Origin: Heterobasidion occidentale
Taxonomy: Eukaryota; Basidiomycota; Agaricomycetes; Russulales; Bondarzewiaceae
Length of the DNA stretch: 64,000 bases
Direction of reading: 5' to 3'
Assembly (NCBI GenBank): GCA_039111635.1
Contig: JBCAQO010000002.1
Coordinates: 1,240,001 to 1,304,000 of the forward strand
The notes beneath the pieces were generated by a model that was not told the origin of the DNA, did no database searches, and saw only the letters and a program-made list of their open reading frames with translations. A program made the translations under genes and the position numbers. Shown piece by piece: positions 33,623 through 44,684 of the stretch. Every line of letters begins with the position of its first letter. The first letter of the stretch is position 1.

Positions 33623-36582
33623 ATGAACGGAACCGTCGTCATCTCGAACACCCCGCCCACCCTCAACGGGCACGCCGTCAATGGCATCGTAGGAGGCTCA
33701 AACAACGATGGCGCCATGCTCGCCCCCGACGCACCGCAGGGTGCGATGAAGTTCACCAGTGGACTCATCCTTCCCCCGCCCGAAGTCAAATGTGCGTCCC
33801 TCTGTCTGCTGTGTCGCCTGCGTCGTCGTGCGCTGTATCTACTCCGCGCTGACCTTTTCGTTTCTGCGTTTCCCATGTGCCTCCGCCCTTCCAATCTCTC
33901 CCGCCGCGCGCGCACAGCCATCATCGACCGCACGGCGCTCTTCGTCGCGCGCTCCGCGAACCCGCCCCAGTTCGAAGACAAGATCCGCGAGAACCAGCGT
34001 CAGGACCCCAAGTTCTCGTTCCTCAACCCGGCCGACCCTTATCATGCTTATTACAGGCACCGCATGGACAAGGTCGTGCAGGGCGAGCTCGACGAGGACG
34101 TCGAGGTGAAGGAGGCCAAGGGCGAGGAGAAGGCGGAGCCCGCGGTCGAGGCCGACGTCGGCAAGGAGCCGCCGCCGCCAGAGTTCATACTCGAGTTGCC
34201 GAACATCAGCGCGATTGACCTGTGCGTGTCTCCTTTGTTCGGTCGAATTTGGGTGACGCGTGGCGTGTCGTCTCGGGTGCGTCGCTGTGCGCGGGATCGC
34301 TGACGCTCGTTTCGTCCGGTCCAGGGACATCATGAAGCTCACCGCGCTCTTCACCGCGCGGCGCGGGCGCGCGTTCCTCAACGCGCTTTCCATGAAGGAG
34401 GGCCGGAACTACCAGTTCGACTTCCTCAAGCCGACGCACTCGCTCTTCGCGTACTTCAACCAGCTGATCGAGCAGTACACCAGGGTGCTGCTCCCGAACC
34501 AGGAGACGCTCGCGCAGCTCAAGGAGCGCGCGGAGGTGGGCGCCAAGTGGAAGATGCTCGACGTCGCGCGGAAGCACGCCAAGTGGGAGCAGAAGAAGCG
34601 CGAGCAGGAGAAAAAGCGCGAGGACGATAGGGAGGCTGAGCGAAGTGCGTTTTCCGTCCTATCTGCCCCACCCATTTCCTCCTTGACGTTTCGCGTTCTG
34701 TCACCCCGACTGTGCGCCGCGGCCGTCACGTCGTATGGACTTGTGTTGACGGATGGCTGACTGCCTACTGCACTCACAGCTGCGTTCGCCGAGATCGATT
34801 GGCACGACTATGCCATCGTGCAGACGATCGAGTTCACCGCCGCAGATGCCGCGTCCGAGCTTCCGCCGCCCATGAGCGTGCAGGAAGTCGAAAACATGAC
34901 GCTGGCGCAAAAACGCATGGCCGCGATGGTCATGGAGACGACCGCCGAGGACGTCGAAGCGCACCGCGCGCGCCAAGCTGCAGCCGAGGCCGAGGCCGCC
35001 GCGACTGCGACCGCGGAGGAGGACGCCATGGCGGTGGAGGAGAGCGACGAGGAGGATGCGGAGGCCGAGGAGCGGAGACGAAAGGACGAAGCGGAGAGGC
35101 AGAGGGAGCTGGAGAGAGCGCGGGCCATCCAGGCCAACTCGCTGGAGGCCGGTGGCCCGATGAAAATCAGGACCGACTACGTCCCGAAGAGTGAGTCCGA
35201 GCGCGCGCCTTCGCTTGTTTGTCGTGCTGACGAACGTCTGCTCGCGCTGCACAGTTGGCGCGAAGACCAAGGTCGCGATGACCACGTGCACGATCTGCGG
35301 GCAGCAGGTGCCGGTGAACGAGCTGCAGGAGCACATGCGGATCGAGCTGCTCGACCCGCGCTGGAAATCGCAGCGCGACGCGCTCGAGGACCGCAAGGCG
35401 CAGGCGTCGGAGCTGCAGCGCGGCGCGAACGTCGTGTCGTCGCTCAAGAACCTCGCGCGCACGCGTGTGGACATCTTCGGTGCCGAGGCGGACGAGGAGC
35501 GGCGCAAGCGCGACGAGGAAGAGGAGCGCGAGCGCCGCAAGGAGCGGGAGAAGGTCGTCTGGGACGGGCACACGGCGTCTAGGGCGAACACCCTCGACCG
35601 GTACTCGACCAACGTCAACTTCGACGAGCAGATCGCCGCCATCCATCGCGCCAAGGGCCTCGGACCGTGCGTGATCTTTCTATGCAGAGTCAGATCAGAG
35701 TATCTACTGACATCTTGTATGCATCCACAGACAAGAAGCCAATGCTATCGGCCCCGGCATCGGTCCTGCCGCTGCGCCGCCCCCAATGAACGCGCCGCCC
35801 CCTGCCGCACTCCCCATCCCCGCGAAACCCATCGGCGCGTCGACCGTGCCCGCGACCGACTCGGCGTACTCCGCCGCCACAATCTCGTCGGGCCCGCAGC
35901 CCGCCTCGCTCTACCCGCCGCAGCCGGCGCCCGTCATGCTCCCGCCGCTGCACTACCAGGGCCTCGACGCCGCGCAGCCGTTCGGGTACCAGCCCCCGCC
36001 GCCCGGGCGCCCCGCGTTCAGCCCACCCGGCGCGGCGGGCACGCCCCCGGTCGTTGCGGGCGCCGGGATGGTGCGGAGCGCGGACGAGATGATGGACGGC
36101 GCGCCTGGGGACGATATGCCTCCCGCGAAGAAGCAGCGGGTCGCGAAGCTGCCGGGGGGACAGATGTACCCCGAGCAGGACTGGGTCAACATGCACCCGG
36201 TGCGTTTTTTTTTCCTTTCTCCTTTCAGTCCCTTGCTACTCTTCCATTTTATCTTATTTTATTTCATCGTTTTGCGATGACGTTGGCTCACCTCGCGCGT
36301 CCCCTTCAGCATCCGATCTCGCTCCAGGTGCAGATGCCGACGGACGCAGCGCGGCCGGAATGGAAGCTCGACGGGGCGGTGGTCACGGTGCACGAGCTGC
36401 CCCTGACGCTCCTCGTGTCGACGCTGCGCGACCGCATCCTCGCCGCGACGGGCAGCGCCGTGCCGGCGTCGCGCATCCGGCTCGCGCAGGGCGGGAAGAT
36501 GCTCGCCAACTCGAACACGATCGCGAGCTACAATCTGGAGGACGAGGACCTGCTGGTGCTGAGCGTGCGGGACCGCAGGTAG
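33623..36582 (+). CDS. SF3A1: Splicing factor 3A subunit 1 (SF3A1/Prp21)
   Basis: Component of the U2 snRNP SF3a complex needed for branch-site recognition in the nucleus. The ATG at 33623 starts MNGTVVISNTPPTLNGHAVN. SURP1: IIDRTALFVARSANPPQFED, DPKFSFLNPADPYHAYYRHR. SURP2: DIMKLTALFTARRGRAFLNA and NYQFDFLKPTHSLFAYFNQL. The PRP21-type helical region runs through AKWKMLDVARKHAKWEQKKR and FAEIDWHDYAIVQTIEFTAA to MKIRTDYVPK and TTCTICGQQVPVNELQEHMR. Then HTASRANTLDRYSTNVNFDE, a Pro-rich linker of about 130 residues, YPEQDWVNMHPHPISLQVQM, and a C-terminal ubiquitin-like domain ending YNLEDEDLLVLSVRDRR. About seven introns. GC-rich with strong G/C at third codon positions. Confidence 0.97.
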
Positions 36583-37184
36583 ATGGCGGGTTACTACGCG
36601 GTTTCTTATTTTTTTGGTGGTGCTGGTGGCGTTGTTGGTGGTGTTTGTAAAGTATCGTTGCTGCTGTTTATAGTCGTTTCGTCGTCTGTCCGGGGAGTCT
36701 TCCGCGGTAAGAAAGCGCATCCGGGCACTATTACCTGGTACCCACTGGGGCGTGACTGCATGAATAACACTCATAATCATTCTATTCATCCTTTGAATAT
36801 GTTATCCTACCATTACATGTGGTGAGTGTCTGTTTAGCGGATGAAAATGCTGGACATCAGTACTCCAGTACCCGGTTTGGATTGGGGAGACGCGACGACT
36901 CGATCGGGACGCGTCGATCTTCTCTTGATCCACTCCTCCGGCCTCCTGGGGTGTGCCTCTTAGCCTCAACAACCTTGATAAATAAACACTACGTTCTGTT
37001 ACACATGGCCTCGGGCTGGAAACAGGCAGATGCTCGCTATGATCATTGCCCTTGTACACCGTGCCGCACGCACGATCCGCCTTTCACCCAGCAGCGCCGC
37101 ACCATCCATCGACACCGCGAACGTGAAAACATGAATCTGCGAGACAAGGCCCTGGCGACTGCAAGAACAGGAAAGACGCCCCTC
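36583..37184. other. Intergenic region after SF3A1
   Basis: About 600 bp, AT-richer than the flanks, including a GGTGGT-type tract (about 36616-36646) that is probably 3' UTR. No gene was recognised. Confidence 0.4.
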
Positions 37185-37652
37185 AGGCAGGCACCCAAGA
37201 AGCCAGATAATCCTGGGATACTGAACGCGGTGAAGGGCTATCGAGTAGGGAGAACGGGGTACGTGATCGCCGCCGGTGAAGCATCGACGGGGCTTGGTGG
37301 GCCTTTCCCCCTCAGGCGAGCACCCAATGATTCAGATAATCTGGGATACCGAACGCGGTGAAGGGCTTTCGTGTAGGGAGAATGGGGTACGTGATCGCCG
37401 GTGAAGCATCGACGGGGCTCCCCAGGCGAGCACCCAAGAAGTCAGATAATCCTGGAATATCGAACGCGGTGAAGGGCTTTCGTGTAGGAAGAATGGGGTA
37501 CGTGATCCCCGGTGACGCATCGACAGGGCTCGGTGGGCCTTTTCCCCTCGTGCGAGCACCCAATCAGTCGGATAATCCTGGAATACCGAACGCGGTAAAG
37601 GGCTTTCGTGTAGGGAGAATGAGATACGAGATCGCCGGTGAGCCTCTACCCC
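37185..37652. repeat. Four-copy imperfect tandem repeat (minisatellite), unit about 105-129 bp
   Basis: Units start at about 37185, 37314, 37424 and 37549. Each begins with a gcgagcacccaa-like block, then cagataatcctgg, cgaacgcggtgaagggct, gtgtagggagaatgggg, gatcgccggtga and catcgacggggct. Copies differ by substitutions and by a 15-20 bp optional segment (ggtgggcctttcccctc) at the end of units 1 and 3. Unusually, the array is open in at least one frame on both strands: plus (NAVKGFRVGRMGYVIAGEAS) and minus (RRSRTPFSLHESPSPRSVFQ). Neither product is known, so coding is uncertain. Confidence 0.9.
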
Positions 37653-37718
37653 TCCTCCTCCCCCTCGAAACCTTTTTACATCTAGGGAGTGAAATAACCT
37701 CTCATCTGAACAGCACCT

Positions 37719-38576
37719 ATGCATAAAAATGCTGCGACAGAGAGCATATATACGCCCAATCAGGGCACGGACGCTGGCAGCGCCGAACCCTGTGCTCTAC
37801 CTACCTCGATGTCTGGGCATACTCACGACGACGACGACGACAACAAGGCCTCTGTATTCCACAAAGACGTCGCGCCCTCCTCAGACGACGGCTCCCTGTA
37901 CTCGCTCTCTCGCTCGGGCTTATCGTTTGCTCCTGCGTCGACAACTCACTCGGACTACGACCCCAGCGGACTCTTCGACTCCCCGGGGCGCGCATCCCCA
38001 CACCCTGACGATGCGGAGATTCTGGAGGCCTTATACGACCTCGAAAATGACCCCTATATCAGACAAGCGAGGAACTCTTGGGCTCTTTCTTGGACTCTGG
38101 CTCTGGCTCTGGTTATCTCGAGGCCCACGACAACGACGACGTCTCCCTCTCCCTGCCATTCGAATCAGACATGCTTTGCCCAGAGCGCCCAGACTCTGCT
38201 TAACCCAGACCTTGAAACACGCAACGGCATCTTTTGGCCGCGCCTGAGAGCGACAATGCTTATGAGGGTGTCGGGCTGTGTACGGACTGCAGCTTCGCTA
38301 AACTTACCCATGTATATTACCACGGAACACCTCGAATCGAATCCCAGAACTCAATGCATGACGATCTGCGTTCTCACACTCACCTCACGCGCAGAAGGAC
38401 TCGAGTCGAGCAGGCAGCACGCAAGCAAGTCAACCAAATCATCGCCATTCCAATCCACCCGCGGTCGACGCGACGTGACGCACACGCAGCCAGCGGAATA
38501 CGCGCCAGCAACAACAACAACAGTCAAAAAGAAAGGGCGGGCCGCCTGGCGCCAACAAGGACAGGATGGGTACTGA
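37719..38576 (+). pseudogene. Hypothetical acidic/Ser-rich protein, frame probably broken
   Basis: A frame opens at the ATG at 37719 (internal Met at 37809) and encodes SGHTHDDDDDNKASVF, SSDDGSLYSLSRSGLSFAPA, DYDPSGLFDSPGRASPH and AEILEALYDLENDP. After about 38050 this frame turns hydrophobic and Thr-rich and loses character. The frame offset by two continues naturally as YQTSEELLGSFLDSGSGSGY and AHDNDDVSLSLPFESDMLCP before a stop near 38197, and the same frame later gives APESDNAYEGVGLCTDCSFA and KLTHVYYHGTP. A missing C in the run at 38051-38054 would join the first two parts. It is either a gene with an assembly indel and an unseen intron, or a decayed gene. No family was recognised. Confidence 0.35.
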
Positions 38577-39022
38577 TCACGGCCGTGGAAAACGATAAAG
38601 TAAAAGTAAAAAGTAAAGGTTTGGTCAGAAAAATAAAATCGGAAGCACAAACGCGATGTCACCCGTGTAGTAGATCCCCCATACGACCACAAAGAACCCG
38701 CCGCAGCAGCTGAAGGGACGTACAAGCGAAGGCAAAAAGAAAGAGACGAGACGAGGAAGAGGAACAGTCGAGAAAGAGGAGGAAAAAAAACGGGCCGCCC
38801 GAGATCGACGCCCCGGTGCGCGTAAGTAATAAGTAAATAAACTGTGAGATCGTGTTGGGTATATAGAGAGGCCGTGCCGTGCCCGCCAGAGGTAAATATG
38901 CGACGCGTTAGAAATTTTCTAAGTAACGAGGAGTGTCCGTCCGGGAAGGAGCGTTTGTGTCCGCGGCGATACACATATTCCACATGTGGCAGCGCGCGGC
39001 GCCTGCCCTCTCCGCTCGCGCT
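38577..39022. other. Intergenic region
   Basis: About 446 bp, AT-richer and purine-biased on the plus strand; probably the 3' flank of the DPBB gene. Nothing else was recognised. Confidence 0.4.
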
Positions 39023-40442
39023 CTACAACGCGGCGCCGCCGGCGATGATGCCGCTGAGGCCGATGAGCGCCTGGTTCGCGACGTCGAGGCTCTCGGGGTC
39101 GCTCGACGTGCCGGAGATCGTCCCGGTCGCGACCGCGAGCCCGCTCGCGACGCCCGAGGAGAGGTTGAGCGCGGTCGTCGGCGCGGCGGACGAGGTGGAC
39201 GAGGTGCTCGGCTTCGCGCTCGAGGTCGTCTTCGACTTCGTCGTCGACGGCGTGGTGCTCGTCGTCGAGGGCACCTGCGAGGTCGTCGTCGGGGTGGGCG
39301 TGGGCGTGGGCGTGGGCGTCGGGGTCGGGGTGGGCGTCGGGGTCTTCGTCTTGGACTTGGACGTCGTTGTCTCCGGGGGCGGGGTCGAGCTCGTGGTGGG
39401 CTCGGGCTCGGGGGTGGTGGTGGTGGTGTGCACCTTCTTGGTGGTGGTGGGCTCCGGATCAGCGGTGCTGGTGGAGACGGTTCCGCCGCCGGAGCCGTCG
39501 TTGAAGTTCCAGGTGCCGGTGAGCACGCCGACGGACTCGTCCGCAAAGTAGTCGAACAGGCCACGGGAGAAGTCGAGGCCGCCGTACGGGCATCCAGGGC
39601 ACTGCAGACGCCAGCGGCGCCACGAGGCGGCGGGGTGTCAGAAACGCATAAAAAACGGGAAGCGTCGAGCGATCGAGCGCACGCACCTCGTCGGTGATCT
39701 GAGCCTGGGCTGATTTGCCGTTGACGTTGATGGTGATCATCTTGAAGCACTCGGGGCCAGGATAACCGCTGCCATATTGCTACGACGGATCAAAAATCAG
39801 CAAAGCCGGATCACAACCCTCTACCCGCATGCATCCTCAGCAAGGACAAGCGTCGAGGAGTGGGGCTTGAGGGGGGGAGACGGAGGGAGTACGGGAGAGA
39901 GGGGGGGAGGCGGAGGGAGTACGGGAGCGAGGGGGGGAGGGAGGCGGCGATAGCGAGGACGACTCACGATGCTGTTCAACGCGACGATCTGGCGACGGGA
40001 AAACACAATGAGCGGCGGCGCCCCCTATTACGCGGTCGAACCAAACAAAAAACAGGCACTCACGAAGTCCGAAGGCACATTGGTGATCCCACAGGCACCG
40101 CTAACGACAAAAAAACGCCGCCGTCAGCCGCCAGCCGTCGACGATCGCGCCCCAAGCACATCACATCACAGCCCAACGCCGCCCGAGCCCAAGCCTTAAG
40201 GAGCAAACCCCACAACGGGCGGGAACACACAGAGAAGGTGCCAAAAAAAATGCGTGAGGGAGCACTCACAGGCCGACGTCGTAGAACGTGAAGCGAGCGT
40301 TGGAGAACCGCTTGGCGAGGTCCCCGCGCGGACGATGCGCGATATCGCGGTGGCGACGGGCGCTACCGCCGTGCCCCTCCGCCGCGACGAACGGGAGGAC
40401 GAGCGAGAGCAGCGAGGCGCCGAGGAAGGTCGAGGTGCGCAT
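39023..40442 (-). CDS. Secreted double-psi beta-barrel (expansin/barwin-like) protein
   Basis: Predicted extracellular or wall-anchored protein. The ATG at 40440-40442 starts a signal peptide, MRTSTFLGASLLSLVLPFVA, with likely cleavage near AEG, then a basic pro-segment HRDIAHRPRGDLAKRFS. The DPBB domain spans four exons: ARFTFYDVGLGACGITNVPS, DFIVALNSIQYGSGYPGPEC, FKMITINVNGKSAQAQITDE, CPGCPYGGLDFSRGLFDYFA and VGVLTGTWNF; six Cys and the CPGCxxxxLDxS block are typical. The last exon adds about 150 residues rich in Thr, Ser and Pro, including an uninterrupted run of Pro-Thr pairs, and ends hydrophobic (NQALIGLSGIIAGGAAL), suggesting GPI attachment. Splice sites between exons are clean GT-AG. 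It resembles loosenin/expansin-like proteins that loosen cell-wall glycans without known hydrolysis. Confidence 0.85.
39289..39345. repeat. In-frame GGGCGT/GGGGTC repeat coding a Pro-Thr run
   Basis: Within the last exon of the DPBB gene the plus strand reads successive gggcgt and ggggtc hexamers. On the coding strand these give about nine to ten Pro-Thr pairs, a likely O-mannosylated rigid linker. Hexamers keep the frame when copy number changes. Confidence 0.8.
39868..39948. repeat. Intronic ggcggagggagtacggga minisatellite
   Basis: Roughly two and a half copies of a unit of about 32 bp (core ggagggagtacgggag, separated by poly-G tracts) lie in the DPBB gene intron that starts after ALNSI and ends before QYGSGY. 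On the transcript it is a C-rich pyrimidine tract. Confidence 0.75.
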
Positions 40443-41099
40443 GGTTCGGTCGTAGTAAAACAAACAGGCTAGTGTGTGCGTGTATGTGCTGACCGACGCC
40501 GAGTGCAGCGGGTCTGATAAGGAGAGTGTGTGGAAGGAGAGTCGGAGAGCGAGTGAAGGACTGTTGTGGCTAGAGACAAGCCGTCGTTGTGCGAGCGTAA
40601 CAGGAGGGGGGACGCGAGGAGGCGGGGAGGCGAGAGGGAGGCGGTGAGGCTGGGAGCTGGAACGGTCAGTTTATGGAAATCGGATCCGTTGCCAGTCGGA
40701 CTTTTCTCCCCGTGTCCTCTCTAGGCCCCACGTGCGCCCTCTCTTGGTTTTCCTCTCGGCTCTCATCTTCCCGCCCTCGCACCCAGAGCGTTCATCAAAA
40801 AAGGCAGACTTCATCCATTGTTCAACGGCGGCATCGCTACACATTCAATCTCGTGAACGTCGCCATGAATACAGTCGTAATGACACACGCGCGCGCGCTT
40901 CAAACCCGTACTACGTATGGAATGCAACAGGCCAGAGGATGGAAAAGTGTGGGAGGGAGGAGAACAGCGTGGGTAGCGAGCACACAACACAAGCAAGGCT
41001 GAGAGAGAGACAGAGGACAGAGGACAGAGGAAACTGGTGAAAGGAAAAAAGGAAGAGCAATCCAAGGAAAAAGAAATGGCTTTATTTTTCGCCCACTTC
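40443..41099. other. DPBB gene promoter and SSB 3' flank
   Basis: About 657 bp between two minus-strand genes. CACGTG lies at 40729-40734. A gag/aga-rich tract near 41000-41060 is probably SSB 3' UTR. No gene was recognised. Confidence 0.4.
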
Positions 41100-41928
41100 T
41101 CATCGGATGCCCGCCGTCGCCTTCTGCAGCGCACGCTTGATGCCCAACTGCGCCTTGCGCAACTCGTCCGCCGTGGAGTCCTCGATCTCGAGCTTCTCCA
41201 ACGCCCGCGCGAGCTCAGCCTCGACCTGCGACTTGGCTCCGCGCTTCAGCTTCATCCCGATCTCGGGCGACGTGATCGTGCCCTCGACCTGGTGGATGTA
41301 CGCCTCCAGATCAGACTTGGCTTCGTGGCGCGCAGAGAAGTCCTTGTCGGCCTGCTTGAACTGCTCAGCGTCCTTGATCATCTGGTCGATCTCGGCACCC
41401 GAGAGACGGCCAACAGAGTTGGTGATGCCTGAGAAGATAGACCAACATTGACAAAAGTTCGACAAAGGCTGCAGAATTACGCACTGATGGACGCCTTGCG
41501 GCCGGAGGCACGGTCCATGGCGGAGACCTTGAGCAGGCCGTTGGCATCGACCTCGAAGGTGGTGACAAGCTCGGCCTGGCCACGGGGCATGGGAGGGATG
41601 CCGTTGAGCTCGAACTCGCCGAGCAGACGGTTGTCGCGGCACTGAGTGCGCTCACCCTCGTACCTGTCACTCGTCCATCAATACCGAGACACAACAAAAA
41701 CAGCTCGCAGTAACTCACACAGGGAAGGTGACCGTGGTCTGGTTGTCCTCGACGGTCGTGAAGACACGCGACTTGTTGGTGGGGATGGGGGTGTTCCGCG
41801 GGACGACGACACCGAAGACATCGCCCTGCATGGCGACACCGAGAGACAGAGGGGCAACATCGAGGAGGAGCAGGTCCTGGGTCTTCTCGGACGTCTGGCC
41901 AGTGAGGACGGCAGCCTGAACGGCGGCG

Positions 41929-41961
<33 letters not shown>

Positions 41962-43465
41962 TTGTTGAGCTGGCGCCCACCGAAGTACTCCGAGACGAGC
42001 GCCTGGATCTTTGGGATACGCGTCGAACCACCGACAAGGACGATGTCGTCGACCTTCTCGCGGGGGATCTTGGAGTCCTTGAGGACCTTCTCGACGGGCT
42101 CGATGGTCGACTTGAACATCGTGGCGTTGATCTCCTCGAAACGGGCACGGCTGATGTTGGCGGAGAAGTCCTCGCCCTGGAATGATCGATCAGACACAAA
42201 CGCGCGATGGTGAAGCATCGAGCGAATTACCTGGAAGAGCGAGTCGACCTCGACGGTGGTCTGGGCGACGCTGGAAAGCGTGCGCTTGGCACGCTCGCAA
42301 GCGCTCCTCAATCTCCGGAGCGCGCGGGGGTCGTCCGCGATGTCGAGCTTCGTCTTGCGCTGGAACTCCTTCTTGAAGTGCTCCAAGAGAGTGTTGTCGA
42401 AGTCCTCACCACCCAAGTGGGTGTCGCCGGCGGTAGCCTTGACGGCGAAGACACCGCCGCTGATGTTGAGGAGCGAGACATCGAAAGTTCCTCCACCGAG
42501 ATCGAAGATGAGGACGTTGCGCTCGGTCTTCGACTGCTGGTCGAGACCGTATGCGATGGCGGCAGCGGTGGGCTCGTTGATGATACGGAGCACGTCGAGG
42601 CCAGCGATGGCGCCGGCGTCCTTGGTCGCGAGACGCTGCGAGTCGTTGAAGTAGGCAGGGACACTGCGACGGGGGGCTTAGTCTCGCGTCGAGGATGAGT
42701 GATGGAGGATGAAAACGCACGTCACGACGGCCTTCTTTACGGTCTTACCGAGCTTGGCCTCGGAGATGTCCTTCATTTTTGTCAGCACCATGGCGGAGAT
42801 TTCTTGTGGGCTGAAGGTCTTGTCCTCGCCGAGGTATTGACCTTGATCAGAGGCGATCCGTCCTTTTCGACGACCTCGAAAGGCCAGTGGGTCATGTCCT
42901 GCAGGGCGAACGCAAAGAAAAGGTGAGCGTCCGCGACGCATTGAACATACGACAAAGCTCAAGTCACCTTCTTGACATCGGGATCACTGCGGGGTGCGCG
43001 AGGCCAATGAGATACGGCCCGATGGAGCAGAGGGCGAGGAAGACTCACTCGAATCGGCGGCCGATGAGGCGTTTTGCGTCGAAGACGGTGTTGCGGGGGT
43101 TCATCGCGGCCTGGTTCTTGGCGGCATCGCCGATCAAGCGCTCCTCTGCCGAGAAGGCGACGTACGACGGGGTGGTCCGGTTACCCTCTGCAGGATCCGC
43201 ACACGTTGAACATGGCGCTCGCAAAGGAAAAAAGAGCAATGCGAGAGAGAAAAAATACTGACGGTCGTTGGCGATGATCTCGACACGGTCGTTCTGCCAT
43301 ACACCCACGCAGCTGCGGGAAAAAACGCAGGGATGAGCGGTAGATCCCCACGGAAGGGGAGAGAGACGGGACGATGGAGCCCACGGGGATGGGCTGGGAG
43401 AGAGGGGCTCACGAGTAGGTGGTGCCGAGGTCGATGCCGATAGCGCCGTCGAATGCGTCTTCCAT
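41100..43465 (-). CDS. SSB1: Ssb-type Hsp70, ribosome-associated chaperone
   Basis: Cytosolic Hsp70 of the fungal Ssb class, which contacts nascent chains at the ribosome with the RAC complex. The ATG at 43463-43465 starts [20 protein letters not shown]. ATPase domain: [98 protein letters not shown] and [20 protein letters not shown]. Substrate domain: [20 protein letters not shown] and [20 protein letters not shown]. The C-terminus, [20 protein letters not shown] followed by IR, lacks EEVD and matches Ssb rather than Ssa. About seven introns, several in the first 200 codons. Divergent from uS2m across 274 bp. Confidence 0.95.
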
Positions 43466-43739
43466 TTTTTGTAGGGTGGGGATGGGGGGGAGGTGGAAAA
43501 GGTGAGAGCGAGAGAGAGAGAGAAGGCGGGGACTGAGGAAGGAGAGGACGAGCGAGGACGATGACCGGCGACGAAAAAAAATCGATGATGGTGACGTAAG
43601 CACACCTCACGCTCTGTCCGCACAGCCACACCCTTCAGCCTTTGATCTCCTGCACTCGCCATGCGCTGTCCCGCCCAAGCAGCCTCTGCAGCCCGCCGTC
43701 TCGCATTCCCGCCCGCTGCACCATGCTCCAGCGCGTGCC

Positions 43740-44607
43740 ATGACCACCGACGCCCCGCGCCTCGCCTCCGAGGAAGACTGGACGGCCTTCCAGCAGCGGC
43801 GCACGGACCGCAAGGCTCTCAGTGCGTCCTCATGTGCCCCCGTCCGTGTGCGCGGTGTCTGACCCCCCACCCCGCAGTCGAGCACCTGAGCGCGTTCGGC
43901 TCCGCGCAGACGCGCGACAACACCTTCCAGCCGCACCACTCGCTCGCGCGCCCGCCGCCCCCAAAAGACCTCACGCTCTCCGCCCTCCTCGCCGCCGGCG
44001 CGCACACCTCGGCCACTCGCGCGCGCTCCTCAACCCCAACTTCGTGCCCTACGCGTACGGCACCCGCGCGGGCGTCACCGTCATCGACCTCGAGCGCACC
44101 CTCCCCATGCTCCGCCGCGCCGCCGCCCTCGTGCGCGCCGTCGCCGCCCGCAACGGCACCATCCTCTTGGTCGGCACCCGCCCCGACCTCCGCGCGTGCG
44201 TCCGCCGCGCCGCCGAGCGCCTCGGCCCGCAGGGCTTCCACGTCGGCGAGAAGTGGCTCCCGGGCACCCTCACGAACCGCATCCAGTTCTTCGGCCCGGA
44301 CGTCGCCCGCGCCGAGCGCGTCACCCCCGACCTCGTCGTCTTCCTCAACCCGATCCCGAACCTCCACGCCATCCGCGAGTGCGCGATCGAGCACGTGCCC
44401 ACCGTCGGCGTCGTCGACACCAACGTCGACCCGCGCATCGTCATGTACCCCATCCCCGCCAACGACGAGAGCACACGCGTCGCGGAGCTCATCGCCGGCG
44501 TCCTCAGCATCGCCGGCAGGGAGGGCGTCGCTCTCAAGGAGGAGGCCGACGCCCGCAGGGAGGCAAGGCAGCGCAGGGCGAGGCACGTCTCGCTCACGTA
44601 CACATAG
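43740..44607 (+). CDS. MRP4: Mitochondrial small ribosomal subunit protein uS2m (Mrp4), apparent frame break near 44012
   Basis: Mitoribosomal homologue of bacterial S2. I chose the ATG at 43740: [20 protein letters not shown] and RTDRKAL, spliced (intron about 43821-43877) to [20 protein letters not shown]. An out-of-frame ATG at 43661 would give an Arg/Ala-rich presequence ([16 protein letters not shown]), so the true 5' end may differ. The frame reaches [11 protein letters not shown], then the universal GAHLGHS motif continues only after a shift: [90 protein letters not shown] and [20 protein letters not shown], ending ARHVSLTYT. The break is at the sequence gcgcacacctcgg (44008-44020). 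No GT occurs between there and 44060, so an intron cannot explain it. Confidence 0.88.
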
Positions 44608-44684
44608 CTTTTGTTTTTTTTGTCCCACTACGATAATACACGCTCGCGTATTCTACTCCCTCGCTCTCGCACACACACACGCCC

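Noticed and set aside
38933..39697. 254-codon plus-strand Arg/Gly-rich frame
   Set aside because: It is antisense to the Ser/Thr/Pro-rich last exon of the DPBB gene and has no coding logic of its own.
43661..43740. ATG at 43661 as the uS2m start with a presequence
   Set aside because: It is out of frame with [13 protein letters not shown] and no intron connects them; kept only as a caveat.
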